Shown: positions 8,115 through 16,634, numbered from the stretch's first letter. The stretch: DNA of 29,142 nucleotides from an uncultured Prevotella sp. (GCA_900557035.1 USRA01000021.1:1-29142), one strand, 5' to 3'. Numbers and translations are program-made. The notes: a model not told the origin generated them from the letters alone.

Positions 8115-9323
8115 TTATTCTCCTTTAAAGCCTTTAGCCAAACCGCCCTCGCTGGTTTCCTTATAGAGCGAAGGGAGATCGTGACCGGTCTGTCGCATTA
8201 CCTCTACTACTCTATCGAACGATACGCTGTGATGACCATCCGAGAAGGAAGCGTAGAGATCAGCATCCAGGGCACGGGCAGCCGCAAAGGCATTGCGCTC
8301 GATACAAGGAATCTGTACCAATCCGCAAACCGGGTCGCAGGTCATACCCAGGTGATGCTCCAATCCCATTTCGGCAGCATACTCTACCTGAGCAGGACTA
8401 CCACCAAAGAGCTGGCATGCTGCAGCTGAAGCCATCGCACAGGCTACACCTACCTCACCCTGGCAACCCACATCAGCACCACTGATAGAAGCATTGTGCT
8501 TGACGATGTTACCCACCAATCCGGCAGTAGCCAAAGCGCGGAGGATGCGGTCCTCGCTCATTTCATGGGCGGTATGCATGTGATAGAGTACGGCAGGAAG
8601 CACACCACAGGCACCACAGGTAGGAGCCGTAACGATGGTACCGCCCGATGCATTCTCCTCACTCACCGCCAGTGCATAGGAATAAACCAGTCCGCGGCTC
8701 TGCAAGGAAGCACGATAGCCCTTTGCCTTGATATGATAGACTGCTGCCTTGCGCTGGAGTTTCAGCGGTCCAGGCAAGACACCCTCATGACTGAGACCAT
8801 TGCGGATAGACTGCTTCATGGTTTCCCAGATCTTGCGGAGATAATCCCAGATATCCGGATCCTCGCATTTCTCCACGTATTCCCAGAAAGAGCGGCCGTT
8901 GTCGTAGCACCATTTCTGGATTTCCGCCATCGTCTTCAGGTCATAGACATCTTCAGCGCCCAACTCCGACTGTCCTTCAGAACCATCCGAGATGGCACCG
9001 CCACCGATGCTATATACAGTCCACTCATCAATCACGTCGCCATTCAGGTCCTTGCCCACAAACTTCATTCCGTTAGGATGGAAAGGCAGGAAGACCTGAG
9101 GCTTCCAAATGATATGCACAATATGCTTCTTGAGCACTTCCTCGATAGCCACATCGGTCATGTGACCCTTGCCGGTAGCAGCCAGGGCACCATACAATGT
9201 AACTTCGTAGGACGAAGCGTTAGCACAACGCTCCAGGAAGAGCTTAGCTGCACGCTGAGGTCCCATCGTATGACTGCTCGATGGTCCCTTGCCAATTCGG
9301 TATAACTCCTTTAAAGATTTCAT
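8115..9323 (-). CDS. sdaA: L-serine ammonia-lyase (iron-sulfur serine dehydratase)
   Basis: L-serine is deaminated to pyruvate and ammonia. The 402-residue single chain carries the N-terminal beta-domain signature GPSSSHTMGP (13-22) and the C-terminal alpha domain. The latter has conserved cysteines in APTCGACGVLPAVLYHMH, GCQGEVGVACAMASAAACQLFGG and CDPVCGLVQIPCIERN, which include the [4Fe-4S] ligands. Some Gram-positive bacteria split the two domains into separate subunits; here they are fused. Its start is 55 nt after the cyclophilin gene's stop, and an amino-acid ABC transporter follows 35 nt downstream, all on one strand. This suggests a unit that imports and degrades serine or a related amino acid, although the transporter's substrate is not proven. 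No internal promoter was seen. Confidence 0.95.
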   Translation of the reverse strand: MKSLKELYRIGKGPSSSHTMGPQRAAKLFLERCANASSYEVTLYGALAATGKGHMTDVAIEEVLKKHIVHIIWKPQVFLPFHPNGMKFVGKDLNGDVIDEWTVYSIGGGAISDGSEGQSELGAEDVYDLKTMAEIQKWCYDNGRSFWEYVEKCEDPDIWDYLRKIWETMKQSIRNGLSHEGVLPGPLKLQRKAAVYHIKAKGYRASLQSRGLVYSYALAVSEENASGGTIVTAPTCGACGVLPAVLYHMHTAHEMSEDRILRALATAGLVGNIVKHNASISGADVGCQGEVGVACAMASAAACQLFGGSPAQVEYAAEMGLEHHLGMTCDPVCGLVQIPCIERNAFAAARALDADLYASFSDGHHSVSFDRVVEVMRQTGHDLPSLYKETSEGGLAKGFKGE

Positions 9324-9378
9324 TTTTCCCGTATTATAATGTTATTGTTTTCATTTCAGGTATTTTCCCCTTGCTAGT

Positions 9379-10146
9379 CTATTTCACCTGGGTGGCTCTG
9401 GTGATGACGATGTCTTCCAGCGGGCGGTCATTGTTGTCCTTGTTGGTAGCCACATTCTGGATCTTATCTACCACATCCATACCTTCCAGCACCTCGCCGA
9501 ACACGGTATATCCATTGTCCAGATGAGGCACTCCACCATGCTTGATGTAACCCTGCTGCAACTGCTCGGATGGCAATGCGTAGGATTTCGCACCCTCTCT
9601 CTTCTCCTTCTCTACATAGTATTCCATCTGTCGGGGTGAGAAGTTTCTGCCCCAGGTGATATAGAAATCGGTAGAGGCTGATGCCTTGGTTGGATTCTCA
9701 TCATCCCCCTCACGGGCTGCACAGAGCTGACCGCGCTTGTGGTAATATTTAGGATAGATGATTTCGGCTGGTACCGTATAGTTGACATCAAACTTCTCCA
9801 CCTTTCCGGGAGTAACCTTGCGACAAGAATAATCACCGCCCTGAATCATGAAGTTCTTGATGACACGCTGAAAGATACAGCCGTTGTAATATCCGCTGTT
9901 CACAAGCTTGAGGAAGTTGTCGCGATGATGCGGAGTATCGTTATAAAGAGCCACACGTATATTGCCCATCGTGGTTTCCAGCAGTACCTCGTGGCAGGTG
10001 GTATCACGAGGTGCCTCCCAAGGGAGCAACTCGTTATCGTATGCCGGACGGGCTGTCTGCTGAGTTGGCTGAGTCTGTTCCTGCGCCATTGCCTGAGGAG
10101 CAAAAGCAGCCAGCAAGAGGGCAGATATCGTTATTATCTTTTTCAT
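9379..10146 (-). CDS. Exported cyclophilin-type peptidyl-prolyl cis-trans isomerase
   Basis: The 255-residue protein has a signal peptide (MKKIITISALLLAAFAPQAMAQ). It then has a cyclophilin domain starting at about residue 55 (LLETTMGNIRVALYNDTPHHRDNFLKL). The core motif FQRVIKNFMIQGGD is the usual FHRVIxxFMIQGGD with Gln for His. DNGYTVFGEVLEGMDVVDKIQN closes the fold. It should speed proline isomerisation in proteins folding in the periplasm or at the outer membrane. Compared with minimal cyclophilins it carries an insertion (about 105-185, with many charged residues) common in Bacteroidetes exported members. It is the first gene of the minus-strand cluster that continues to serine dehydratase and the transporter; its -7 box is at 10193-10186. 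Confidence 0.92.
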   Translation of the reverse strand: MKKIITISALLLAAFAPQAMAQEQTQPTQQTARPAYDNELLPWEAPRDTTCHEVLLETTMGNIRVALYNDTPHHRDNFLKLVNSGYYNGCIFQRVIKNFMIQGGDYSCRKVTPGKVEKFDVNYTVPAEIIYPKYYHKRGQLCAAREGDDENPTKASASTDFYITWGRNFSPRQMEYYVEKEKREGAKSYALPSEQLQQGYIKHGGVPHLDNGYTVFGEVLEGMDVVDKIQNVATNKDNNDRPLEDIVITRATQVK

Positions 10147-10185
10147 TTTCTTAATACTTAAATCTGTTTTTTATGTTATTGATTG

Positions 10186-10193
10186 CAAAGATA
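10186..10193 (-). promoter_or_regulatory. -7 box TATCTTTG for the cyclophilin-sdaA-transporter cluster
   Basis: TATCTTTG on the minus strand, ~40 nt from the start codon, fits the Bacteroidetes -7 box. The -33 element is not canonical. It is divergent from the plus-strand box at 10238-10245. Confidence 0.6.
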
Positions 10194-10237
10194 ATGATTT
10201 TATTCTAAAAAGTTATGCTTTTCTCAAACTTTCTTTA

Positions 10238-10245
10238 TATCTTTG
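10238..10245 (+). promoter_or_regulatory. -7 box TATCTTTG for the gene at 10338
   Basis: TATCTTTGC on the plus strand matches the Bacteroidetes -7 box. The -33 region (around 10215-10222) is T-rich but lacks a clear TTTG. The leader to ATG 10338 is about 85 nt. Confidence 0.6.
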
Positions 10246-10337
10246 CGTGCAAAATGACAGAAACGGGCAAAATGATGCTCAAAAATTGGTGAATAACATA
10301 AAAAGCTTCGAAAAAGAGGCTACATAAACGATTTGAT

Positions 10338-11201
10338 ATGATGACAACAAAAAGATTATATCTTCTTCTCCTGGGCTTCGCTCTGATAGGAATGAAAGCC
10401 CAGGCACAGCACGTGAGCTTCGGACCTCTGCACAGTCAGGACAATCCGAGGGAAGACTGGTTGTTGCCTGGCGATACGGTATATCAGGACGGAAAGACCG
10501 TGGTATATGGTGGCAAACCGGTGAAGAATACGCAGGATAGTGATTATTACAACAATCCTATCTCGAATCTGACCAATACGGGAGAATTGGGAAACAGTTA
10601 TGACTATTGGGGAAAAGACTGGGGCAAATATGGCAGGAACCGATATGGCTGGGGACTTCATAAGGGACTGAACCTCTCGGTAGATCTTTCCGTCTTCGCC
10701 ACTTTCGGCAAGCATGCGCCACACTGGGGCGGTTTTACCCAGACCATCAATGCTACGTATCTCACGCCGCTCACCAAGGACAATAAGCTGTGGATGGCTC
10801 TGGGTACCTATCTGAACAACATCAATTACGGAGGCGATAATTTCCGGGATGGTGGTGTGTATGGCATTCTGGGCTTTCAGTTTAATGAGCACTGGGAGGC
10901 ATACGTATATGGACAGGTAAGTGTTGCCAACAACTACAATTCCATCTACAACCGTTATGCCGGATATGGTCCTTACGGTTATGGCAGATATGGTATGTAT
11001 CCCGGTGCCTGGGGAATGGGCGTGATGCCTGGAGGATATGGTATGGGAGCTGCCGGTGCCAATGTATTAGGTGCCGGAGTCAGATACACCAACAAGAACT
11101 TCTCCATCGGAGTAAGCGTAGAAGGAAACTGGTATAATAACCCAAAGACTCCTTCCTATTACAAACAGTATGATTATCCGGTATCAGAACCGCTTAAGTG
11201 A
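10338..11201 (+). CDS. Exported Gly/Tyr/Asn-rich protein, probable outer-membrane beta-barrel
   Basis: The 287-residue protein begins with a signal peptide (MMTTKRLYLLLLGFALIGMKAQAQ); the second Met is an alternative start. The mature part is rich in aromatic and glycine residues, with alternating patterns typical of beta-strands (LNLSVDLSVFATFG, YGILGFQFNEHWEAYVYGQVSVANNY, ANVLGAGVRYTNKNFSIGVSVEGNWY). This suggests a small outer-membrane barrel. A low-complexity Gly/Tyr/Met loop occupies about residues 210-240 (YGPYGYGRYGMYPGAWGMG). I do not recognise a specific family, and no enzyme motif is seen. It is monocistronic, between its own promoter and a bidirectional terminator. The export assignment is confident; function is unknown. 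Confidence 0.8.
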   Translation: MMTTKRLYLLLLGFALIGMKAQAQHVSFGPLHSQDNPREDWLLPGDTVYQDGKTVVYGGKPVKNTQDSDYYNNPISNLTNTGELGNSYDYWGKDWGKYGRNRYGWGLHKGLNLSVDLSVFATFGKHAPHWGGFTQTINATYLTPLTKDNKLWMALGTYLNNINYGGDNFRDGGVYGILGFQFNEHWEAYVYGQVSVANNYNSIYNRYAGYGPYGYGRYGMYPGAWGMGVMPGGYGMGAAGANVLGAGVRYTNKNFSIGVSVEGNWYNNPKTPSYYKQYDYPVSEPLK

Positions 11202-11206
11202 TAAAC

Positions 11207-11241
11207 AATAAAGCCAGCGACCGAAAAATCGCTGGCTTTAT
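11207..11241. terminator. Bidirectional intrinsic terminator between converging genes
   Basis: ATAAAGCCAGCGA (11208-11220) pairs perfectly with TCGCTGGCTTTAT (11229-11241) around an 8-nt loop, with A/T-rich flanks on both sides. It ends the barrel-protein gene and probably the operon from 14805 to 11271. Confidence 0.88.
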
Positions 11242-11270
11242 TATTTTGATTATTGAGTAGTGATGACAGA

Positions 11271-12383
11271 TTATCCATTGATAATCTGAACGATGCGTTC
11301 TGCAGATCGTCCATCCCATCTATCAGGAATACCACCCTTCTTCCATTCACCCTTCACAATCTTCTCCATAGCCTGCTGAAGCTTCTCCGGGTCTTCAGCA
11401 ACGAGCTCGTTGGTTCCTACGGTTACGGTTTCCTGATGCTCGGTATAACTGTTCAGGGTGATACATGGCACTCCATTGAAGGTAGCCTCTTCTGCCACAT
11501 TACCCGAATCGGTGATTACGCCCATGGCGTGGGCTGAGAGATAAGAGAAATCAAGATAACCCTGAGGATGCACAACCATGATACCTGCCTGATGGTCAGC
11601 CACATCCTGGTAAGCCTTGAAGGCAAGCACGAATCCCAATGCCTTGCCACGCAAAGGAGCCAGAACCTTGATGCCTGCCTGTCGAGCCACACAGTCGATC
11701 GTTGAGATCAAGGTCTTCATCTCTGCGATATTGTTGACGATGACCTTGCGGTTCAAGGTAAGTACCATATACTTGCCATCCTCCAGATGCTGTTCATCCA
11801 TCACCTGAGGACGCTTCATACGCTGCTGCAGGAATCGGATGTTATCAATGAGTACATTACCCACCATATAGACCTTAGAGAGTTCGGCACCCTCCTTGTT
11901 GGCAATACTGTTGTTGGAGATACCTGCGGTGAAGAGAATATCAGAGAGTCCGTCGATGACCAGACGGTTGATTTCCTTCGGCATAGTGATGTCGAAACTA
12001 CGGGTACCTGCTGCGATGTGAGCCAACTGAACGCCCTGCTTCTTGGTGACGATAGCCACAGCCATCGTTGAAGCCAGATCATCCACCACAATCACCACAT
12101 CCGTAGGATTCTGCTGGAGATAGCGCTCAAACTGAGCCATCACCATACCGGTCAGCTCATTCATATTCTCACATTCCACACCCAGATAAACATCTGGCTT
12201 CTTGATGCCCAAATCAGAGAACAGGGAGTCCTCCAGCGTCTCATCGTTCTCACGACCCGTGAACACCAGTTCATACTCCATCCCTTCGCCCTGCTTCCGG
12301 GCGTTCTCTATCGCTCTAATCACCGGAGCCACCTTAATGAAATTAGGTCTCGCTCCGGCAACAATACAAATTTTCTTACTCAT
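11271..12383 (-). CDS. UDP-N-acetylglucosamine 2-epimerase family protein with altered active-site motifs
   Basis: The 371-residue protein has the WecB/MnaA GT-B fold signatures: KICIVAGARPNFIKVAPVIRAI at the start, VGNVLIDNIRF in the middle, and TDSGNVAEEATFNGVPCITL near the C-terminal nucleotide site. WecB-type enzymes interconvert UDP-GlcNAc and UDP-ManNAc. Several conserved catalytic stretches differ. FTGQH is FTGRE (41-45), HGD is VDD (100-102), HVEAGLR is HIAAGTR (122-128), GHRREN is LNRKVIV (210-216) and SGGIQEE is SGNVAEE. Canonical epimerase activity is therefore doubtful. The start chosen is ATG 12383 (MSKKIC); upstream in-frame codons to 12407 begin with TTG. It follows the SPFH gene by 26 nt and appears co-transcribed with it. 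Confidence 0.82.
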   Translation of the reverse strand: MSKKICIVAGARPNFIKVAPVIRAIENARKQGEGMEYELVFTGRENDETLEDSLFSDLGIKKPDVYLGVECENMNELTGMVMAQFERYLQQNPTDVVIVVDDLASTMAVAIVTKKQGVQLAHIAAGTRSFDITMPKEINRLVIDGLSDILFTAGISNNSIANKEGAELSKVYMVGNVLIDNIRFLQQRMKRPQVMDEQHLEDGKYMVLTLNRKVIVNNIAEMKTLISTIDCVARQAGIKVLAPLRGKALGFVLAFKAYQDVADHQAGIMVVHPQGYLDFSYLSAHAMGVITDSGNVAEEATFNGVPCITLNSYTEHQETVTVGTNELVAEDPEKLQQAMEKIVKGEWKKGGIPDRWDGRSAERIVQIING

Positions 12384-12409
12384 ATTTTTAAGTTTACCTA
12401 TTTTCAAGT

Positions 12410-13363
12410 TTACTTACTGTTAAACAAATCCTTGATTCCGCCAATTGATCCCAGTAGGTTGGTAGCCTCGTATGGCAGATAAACCACCTTATTATCCTTA
12501 CCCTGAGCTACTTCCTGCATCATGGTAATGTATTTCTGCGCCAGCAGATAGTTGGCAGGATTGGTACTCTGTCCTACGGCTTCGGTAATCTTCTTGATGG
12601 CGATGGCCTCAGCCTCAGCCTTGCGGATGCGGGCGGTAGCCTCACCTTCAGCTCTCAGGATGGCCTGCTGCTTGGCAGCCTCTGCCTTGTTGACAATCGC
12701 CGCCTTTTCACCTTCGGAGAGCAGACGCTGTTTCTCCTTCTCACCTTCTGAAGTAAGGATGGTAGCTCGCTTGTTACGCTCTGCCTGCATCTGCTTCTCC
12801 ATCGCCTGGAGCACACTCTCAGGAGGAGTGATATCCTGCAACTCAACTCGGTTTACCTTGATTCCCCACTTGTTGGTGGCATCATCGAGCACCGCACGAA
12901 GCTTGGTGTTGATGGTGTCACGGGAGGTAAGCGTCTGGTCGAGCTCCATCTCACCGATGATGTTACGCAGGGTAGTCTGAGTCAACTTCTCTATCGCATT
13001 AGGCAGGTTGTTGATTTCATAAACACTCTTGAAAGGATCTACAATCTGGAAATAAAGCAGTGCATTGATCTGCATCTGGATATTATCCTTGGTAATCACA
13101 TTCTGGCGGTCGAAATCATAAACCTGCTCACGAAGGTCGATGCTGCTGGTATAAGTATAGCTTCCCCTACGCATCGCCACGATGGTCTTCGCCTGGTCGA
13201 TGAAAGGAATGATAATGTTGATACCTGGCTTCAGGGTAGCATAATAGCGACCCAATCGCTCGATGATTCTGGTCTCACTCTGAGGAATGATCACGATGGT
13301 TTTCTTTACCACTACCAGTGCAAGCAGCACAAGAGCAATCAATACATAAAGTCCTATTTCCAT
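12410..13363 (-). CDS. SPFH/Band 7 (stomatin-like, QmcA-type) membrane protein
   Basis: The 317-residue protein has one N-terminal membrane segment (about 5-20). An SPFH/Band 7 domain follows (about 20-190; TIVIIPQSETRIIERLGRYYATLKPGINIIIPF), then a long Ala/Glu/Lys coiled-coil (about 190-265). The C-terminal region ends LLGSIGGIKDLFNSK. Stomatin-like proteins oligomerise into rings or scaffolds at the membrane and are tied to lipid organisation and membrane-protein quality control. The upstream partner is a short NfeD protein, a pairing seen widely in bacteria, where NfeD and SPFH proteins act together. An M48 protease lies further upstream in the same cluster. The assignment is firm; the client or substrate is unknown. 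Confidence 0.94.
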   Translation of the reverse strand: MEIGLYVLIALVLLALVVVKKTIVIIPQSETRIIERLGRYYATLKPGINIIIPFIDQAKTIVAMRRGSYTYTSSIDLREQVYDFDRQNVITKDNIQMQINALLYFQIVDPFKSVYEINNLPNAIEKLTQTTLRNIIGEMELDQTLTSRDTINTKLRAVLDDATNKWGIKVNRVELQDITPPESVLQAMEKQMQAERNKRATILTSEGEKEKQRLLSEGEKAAIVNKAEAAKQQAILRAEGEATARIRKAEAEAIAIKKITEAVGQSTNPANYLLAQKYITMMQEVAQGKDNKVVYLPYEATNLLGSIGGIKDLFNSK

Positions 13364-13420
13364 GATGTTTACTATATTAAGTGAATACTAATGATCTGAC
13401 ACTTTTTCTGAAATAAGAAG

Positions 13421-13873
13421 CTAGCACTTCTCTACCTGGAGAATGATAGACTGGTGCCCCATCACTCTTACACGGGTGCCCTTGGCGATATCACCAGCAG
13501 CGCCCGGAGCTTCTGCCTTCCAGTCATCACCATCGAGCTTCACTCTTCCATACCCACCGGCAACGATGGTTTCACTCACCTCGCCTATTTGTCCGTCAAG
13601 GGCATCGGAATTACTCTTCCGATGATCGGCTCCCTTACGGATAACCTTTACCAGATGCGGACGGATCAACAGGATACTGAGTACGGAACATACCGCCCAG
13701 ACCACTACCTGCAACCAGAACGGAGCATCCATCACAGCCACAGGTATGCTGATGAGCGCACCGATGGCAAAACAAGTCACGTAGAAGTCGCCGGAAGACA
13801 ACTCCAGGATGAGGCAGATGAACATGATGACAGTCCAAAATAGCCAGAGGTTTTGAGAGATATATTCCATCAT
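13421..13873 (-). CDS. Short NfeD-family membrane protein
   Basis: The 150-residue protein has closely spaced hydrophobic segments from residue 8 to about 72. A C-terminal soluble OB-fold-like domain follows from about 90 to 148 (LDGQIGEVSETIVAGGYGRVKLDGDDWKAEAPG...GTRVRVMGHQSIILQVE), characteristic of NfeD. The N-terminal ClpP-like protease domain of long NfeD proteins is absent, so this is the short form, expected to work with the SPFH protein 57 nt downstream. Two adjacent Met codons are possible starts. The C-terminus ends with a Cys. Confidence 0.9.
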   Translation of the reverse strand: MMEYISQNLWLFWTVIMFICLILELSSGDFYVTCFAIGALISIPVAVMDAPFWLQVVVWAVCSVLSILLIRPHLVKVIRKGADHRKSNSDALDGQIGEVSETIVAGGYGRVKLDGDDWKAEAPGAAGDIAKGTRVRVMGHQSIILQVEKC

Positions 13874-13905
13874 ATCGTTATATTTTAGTTGATTTCTTCG
13901 TCTCG

Positions 13906-14805
13906 TTATTTTTTAGTTGATTTCTTCATCAGCGAGCTAGCCTTGATGGTCTTGACACCCGTTTTAGTTGTGGTAGTAACGGAAGTCTGTCCCTGAGGCT
14001 TGTAATACTTCAGCGCAGTAGGCATCGCCGCCTTCAAGGCAGCAATACGCTTGGCATCGGAAGGGTGATCGCTGAAAATGTCACTCTTGCCCTGATTGCC
14101 AGAAGCCTCAGCCATACGTTCCCAGAAAGGTATCGCCTGCTGAGGATCGTAGCCTGCCATCGCAGCAAAGATCAAGCCCATATAGTCGGCTTCTGTTTCG
14201 TTTTCACGCGAATACTTCAGATTACGGAAGGAGAAGTACTGTCCAGCTACGGCACCAGCCAGATCTCCCACTCCATTACCTACTGCCTGATTCAGCACAC
14301 CGCTCAGAATGCTGGTACCTACCTGCTGGTTCTGAGCCTTGGAAAGCTGTTCGGCACTATGCTTAGCCACGGCGTGTGCTATCTCATGACCCAGTACGAT
14401 GGCGAGCGAATTATCGCTGGAAGCCACCGGGAGCAAGCCTTCATATACCACAATCTTTCCGCCAGGCATGCAGAAGGCATTCACACTGTTGTCCTGAACG
14501 AGGTTGAATTCCCAGGAATAGTTCTGCAGATCATTGGCGTATCCGTTCTCCTTGAGATAAGTTTCCACGGCAGCAGCCAGTCGCTTTCCGACTCTTACCA
14601 CCTGCGCAGTCTTCACTGCATTGGTAGATTTCTTTGCCGAAGCCATGTACTTGGTATATTCCTGATTAGACAAACTCAACACCTGTGCATCTGAAACAGA
14701 GATGCGATGGGTGCGACCCGTAAGAGGCACCTTCTGCGTTGTACCGCAAGATGCAAGCATCATGGCGGCCAACATGCTAAAAACTAAAACCTTAATCCGT
14801 TTCAT
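13906..14805 (-). CDS. M48-family metalloprotease, lipoprotein
   Basis: The 299-residue protein has a lipoprotein signal ending in LASC (Cys20). Its M48 peptidase domain has the zinc motif in VLGHEIAHAVAKH (HExxH) and a downstream glutamate region ENETEADYMGL that supplies the third zinc ligand. It is anchored in the periplasm or outer membrane, like BepA/LoiP-type proteases that handle misassembled envelope proteins. No TPR domain is present; the C-terminus is a Lys/Thr/Ser-rich tail (TTTTKTGVKTIKASSLMKKSTKK). It is the first gene of the cluster M48-NfeD-SPFH-epimerase homologue, with 32 nt to NfeD. This context suggests an envelope quality-control unit. Confidence 0.93.
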   Translation of the reverse strand: MKRIKVLVFSMLAAMMLASCGTTQKVPLTGRTHRISVSDAQVLSLSNQEYTKYMASAKKSTNAVKTAQVVRVGKRLAAAVETYLKENGYANDLQNYSWEFNLVQDNSVNAFCMPGGKIVVYEGLLPVASSDNSLAIVLGHEIAHAVAKHSAEQLSKAQNQQVGTSILSGVLNQAVGNGVGDLAGAVAGQYFSFRNLKYSRENETEADYMGLIFAAMAGYDPQQAIPFWERMAEASGNQGKSDIFSDHPSDAKRIAALKAAMPTALKYYKPQGQTSVTTTTKTGVKTIKASSLMKKSTKK

Positions 14806-14864
14806 TTTCTATCTTCTCTTAAGTTATGTATTCTATTTGCACGAAATAGTTATCTTATGATTTG

Positions 14865-14895
14865 CAAATATACATCAAATACACGAAACAACCAA
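14865..14895 (-). promoter_or_regulatory. Promoter of the M48-NfeD-SPFH-epimerase cluster
   Basis: TATATTTG (-7) at 14872-14865 on the minus strand, with TTG at 14895-14893 as a partial -33 element 20 nt upstream. The leader to ATG 14805 is about 50 nt. Confidence 0.6.
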
Positions 14896-14911
14896 GTTTT
14901 TCCGAGAATTT

Positions 14912-14967
14912 AACAAAAAATTAATCCCGGCTCCGAGATTCCAAGCAAGAATCTCAGAGCCGGGATT
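14912..14967 (-). terminator. Intrinsic terminator after the GH109-like gene
   Basis: The arms at 14923-14941 and 14949-14967 form a 19-bp stem with one mismatch around a 7-nt loop. On the minus strand a T-rich run (rc of 14911-14922) follows, 24 nt after the stop codon. Confidence 0.88.
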
Positions 14968-14990
14968 TTAACTTCCTTAAATTCCTGATA

Positions 14991-16634
14991 TTATTTTCTA
15001 GCATTCATTGCCTTCTTGGCAGCAGCTACAGCCTTGTTGTACTTAGCAGTAGCCGACTTCAAAGCCTTGGCATTGTTAGCCTTCTTGGCAGCAGCTACAG
15101 CATCATAAAGGTTCCACAACTTGAACTTAGCAGTAGCCTCCTTCTGTGACTTGGTATAAGCAGCAGCGGCAGCCTCTGTAGCAGCCTCAGCCTCTGGTGC
15201 AGCATACTGATGCTTGTAACCATCCTGCTTGTTCCAGAAACCACGGGTGAAGTCTGGGAAGGTAACGGCAGCGCAGTTGTTGTCCATAGAAAGAGCACCC
15301 AACTCAGCCAAAGAACACCACTCAGCCAAATCATAAACGTCCATATCCAATGGCAAACCATTCTGCAAGCAGTAAACCAGACGAGAGTCCATGATGAAAT
15401 CCATACCACCGTGACCCATCTGACGACCCAGCTCACCATACTTCTTCAAGATTGGGTGATAATACTTCTTGGTCAAAGCTTCCTTCTGCTCCTTGTTCAT
15501 GAAACCATGAGCATTGAGGTTATCCATCTGAGGAGCACCTGTACCCTTGAGCGCCTCGCCAGAGAGTGCAAACTCCTCTGTAGGATACTTGGTAGCGTAA
15601 CCCTTGGTACCTGTGAGCTTGAACAGACGGTTGTATGGCTGAGGAGTCATCACGTTGTGCTGAATCTCCACCACCTTACCCTTAGCAGTACGCATCAAGG
15701 TAGTAGTATGGTCACCATTGCGGAACTCCTTGCACTCCTTGCCGCTCTTGTTCTTCACCCAGTCCTTACCCACGAAAGACTCTGTATCCATAGCAACGAG
15801 CGTTGTGAAGCGGTCGCCACGGTGAATATTCAGGCACTGAGCAACAGGGCCCAAGCCGTGAGTAGGATAAACATCACCACGGTTCTCCATGTTATACTTC
15901 ATACGCCAGTGGAGGTTGTCATTGTCATTGTCAGCTGGATCCTTCCAGTAAGCATCCCAGAAGTCCTCAAGACAGTGGATATAAGCACCCTCAGCACGGA
16001 TGATGTCACCGAAAACGCCATCCTGAGCCATAGCCAGCGCATTCATCTCATAGTAGTCGTAGCAGCAGTTCTCCAAGATGAAGCAATGCTTGCGAGTCTT
16101 CTCGCTCAAGTTAATCAGGCTCCAGCACTGATCCAGATTCATGGCACTAGGAACCTCGATGGCTGTATGCTTACCATTCTCCATCGCAAACTTGGCTACT
16201 GGGAAATGGTGATTCCAGTCGGCTGCGATATAAACCAGGTCGATGTCAGAACGCTTGCACAAAGCCTCATAACCCTTCTCACCGCTATAGATATCAGCAG
16301 GCTTCAAGCCCTGCTTGCGCAAGTACTCCTGTGATTTCTCTGCACGAGCCTCCTCGTAATCGCACAAGGCAACGATCTCTACACCTGGAATGTGGCAGAA
16401 ACGCATTACTGCCCAAGGACCACGCATACCTAGACCTACAAAGCCCACACGTACTGTCTTCAACTTAGGAGCCGTCAATCCCAAAACATTCTGCTGTCCT
16501 GCAGGACGTTCTGGTGTCTCCACAACGATTGTACCCTTGTCCCAATGCCACTTGGTGCCTGGAGACAAAGACTGAGCGCTAGCGGACAAAGAAAAAGCCG
16601 CCAAAGCTGCCATCAAAAAACTCTTAATTTTCAT
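14991..16634 (-). CDS. Secreted Gfo/Idh/MocA-family protein, GH109-like (NAD-dependent glycosidase type), with Ala/Lys-rich tail
   Basis: From ATG 16634 this is 547 residues with a Sec signal (MKIKSFLMAALAAFSLSASAQ). The GTG at 16652 would add a poor N-terminus. The Rossmann motif GFVGLGMRG is at 64-72, then VALCDYEEARA, a conserved IEVPSAM (Gfo/Idh EKP-like position) and HGLGPVAQCLNIHRGDRF. These fit the GH109 group, whose characterised members cleave alpha-N-acetylgalactosamine by an NAD-dependent redox mechanism. The last ~65 residues (from about KSQKEATAKFK) are Ala/Lys-rich, include a repeated AVAAAKKAxN motif, and lie outside the enzyme fold. It has its own promoter (16779-16786) and terminator, so it is probably monocistronic. 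The family is confident; the substrate is inferred. Confidence 0.85.
   Translation of the reverse strand: MKIKSFLMAALAAFSLSASAQSLSPGTKWHWDKGTIVVETPERPAGQQNVLGLTAPKLKTVRVGFVGLGMRGPWAVMRFCHIPGVEIVALCDYEEARAEKSQEYLRKQGLKPADIYSGEKGYEALCKRSDIDLVYIAADWNHHFPVAKFAMENGKHTAIEVPSAMNLDQCWSLINLSEKTRKHCFILENCCYDYYEMNALAMAQDGVFGDIIRAEGAYIHCLEDFWDAYWKDPADNDNDNLHWRMKYNMENRGDVYPTHGLGPVAQCLNIHRGDRFTTLVAMDTESFVGKDWVKNKSGKECKEFRNGDHTTTLMRTAKGKVVEIQHNVMTPQPYNRLFKLTGTKGYATKYPTEEFALSGEALKGTGAPQMDNLNAHGFMNKEQKEALTKKYYHPILKKYGELGRQMGHGGMDFIMDSRLVYCLQNGLPLDMDVYDLAEWCSLAELGALSMDNNCAAVTFPDFTRGFWNKQDGYKHQYAAPEAEAATEAAAAAYTKSQKEATAKFKLWNLYDAVAAAKKANNAKALKSATAKYNKAVAAAKKAMNARK

Noticed and set aside
12384..12407. Extended start of the epimerase homologue at a TTG codon
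   Set aside because: ATG at 12383 gives the usual KICIVAGARPN start, and the extension nearly abuts the SPFH stop codon.
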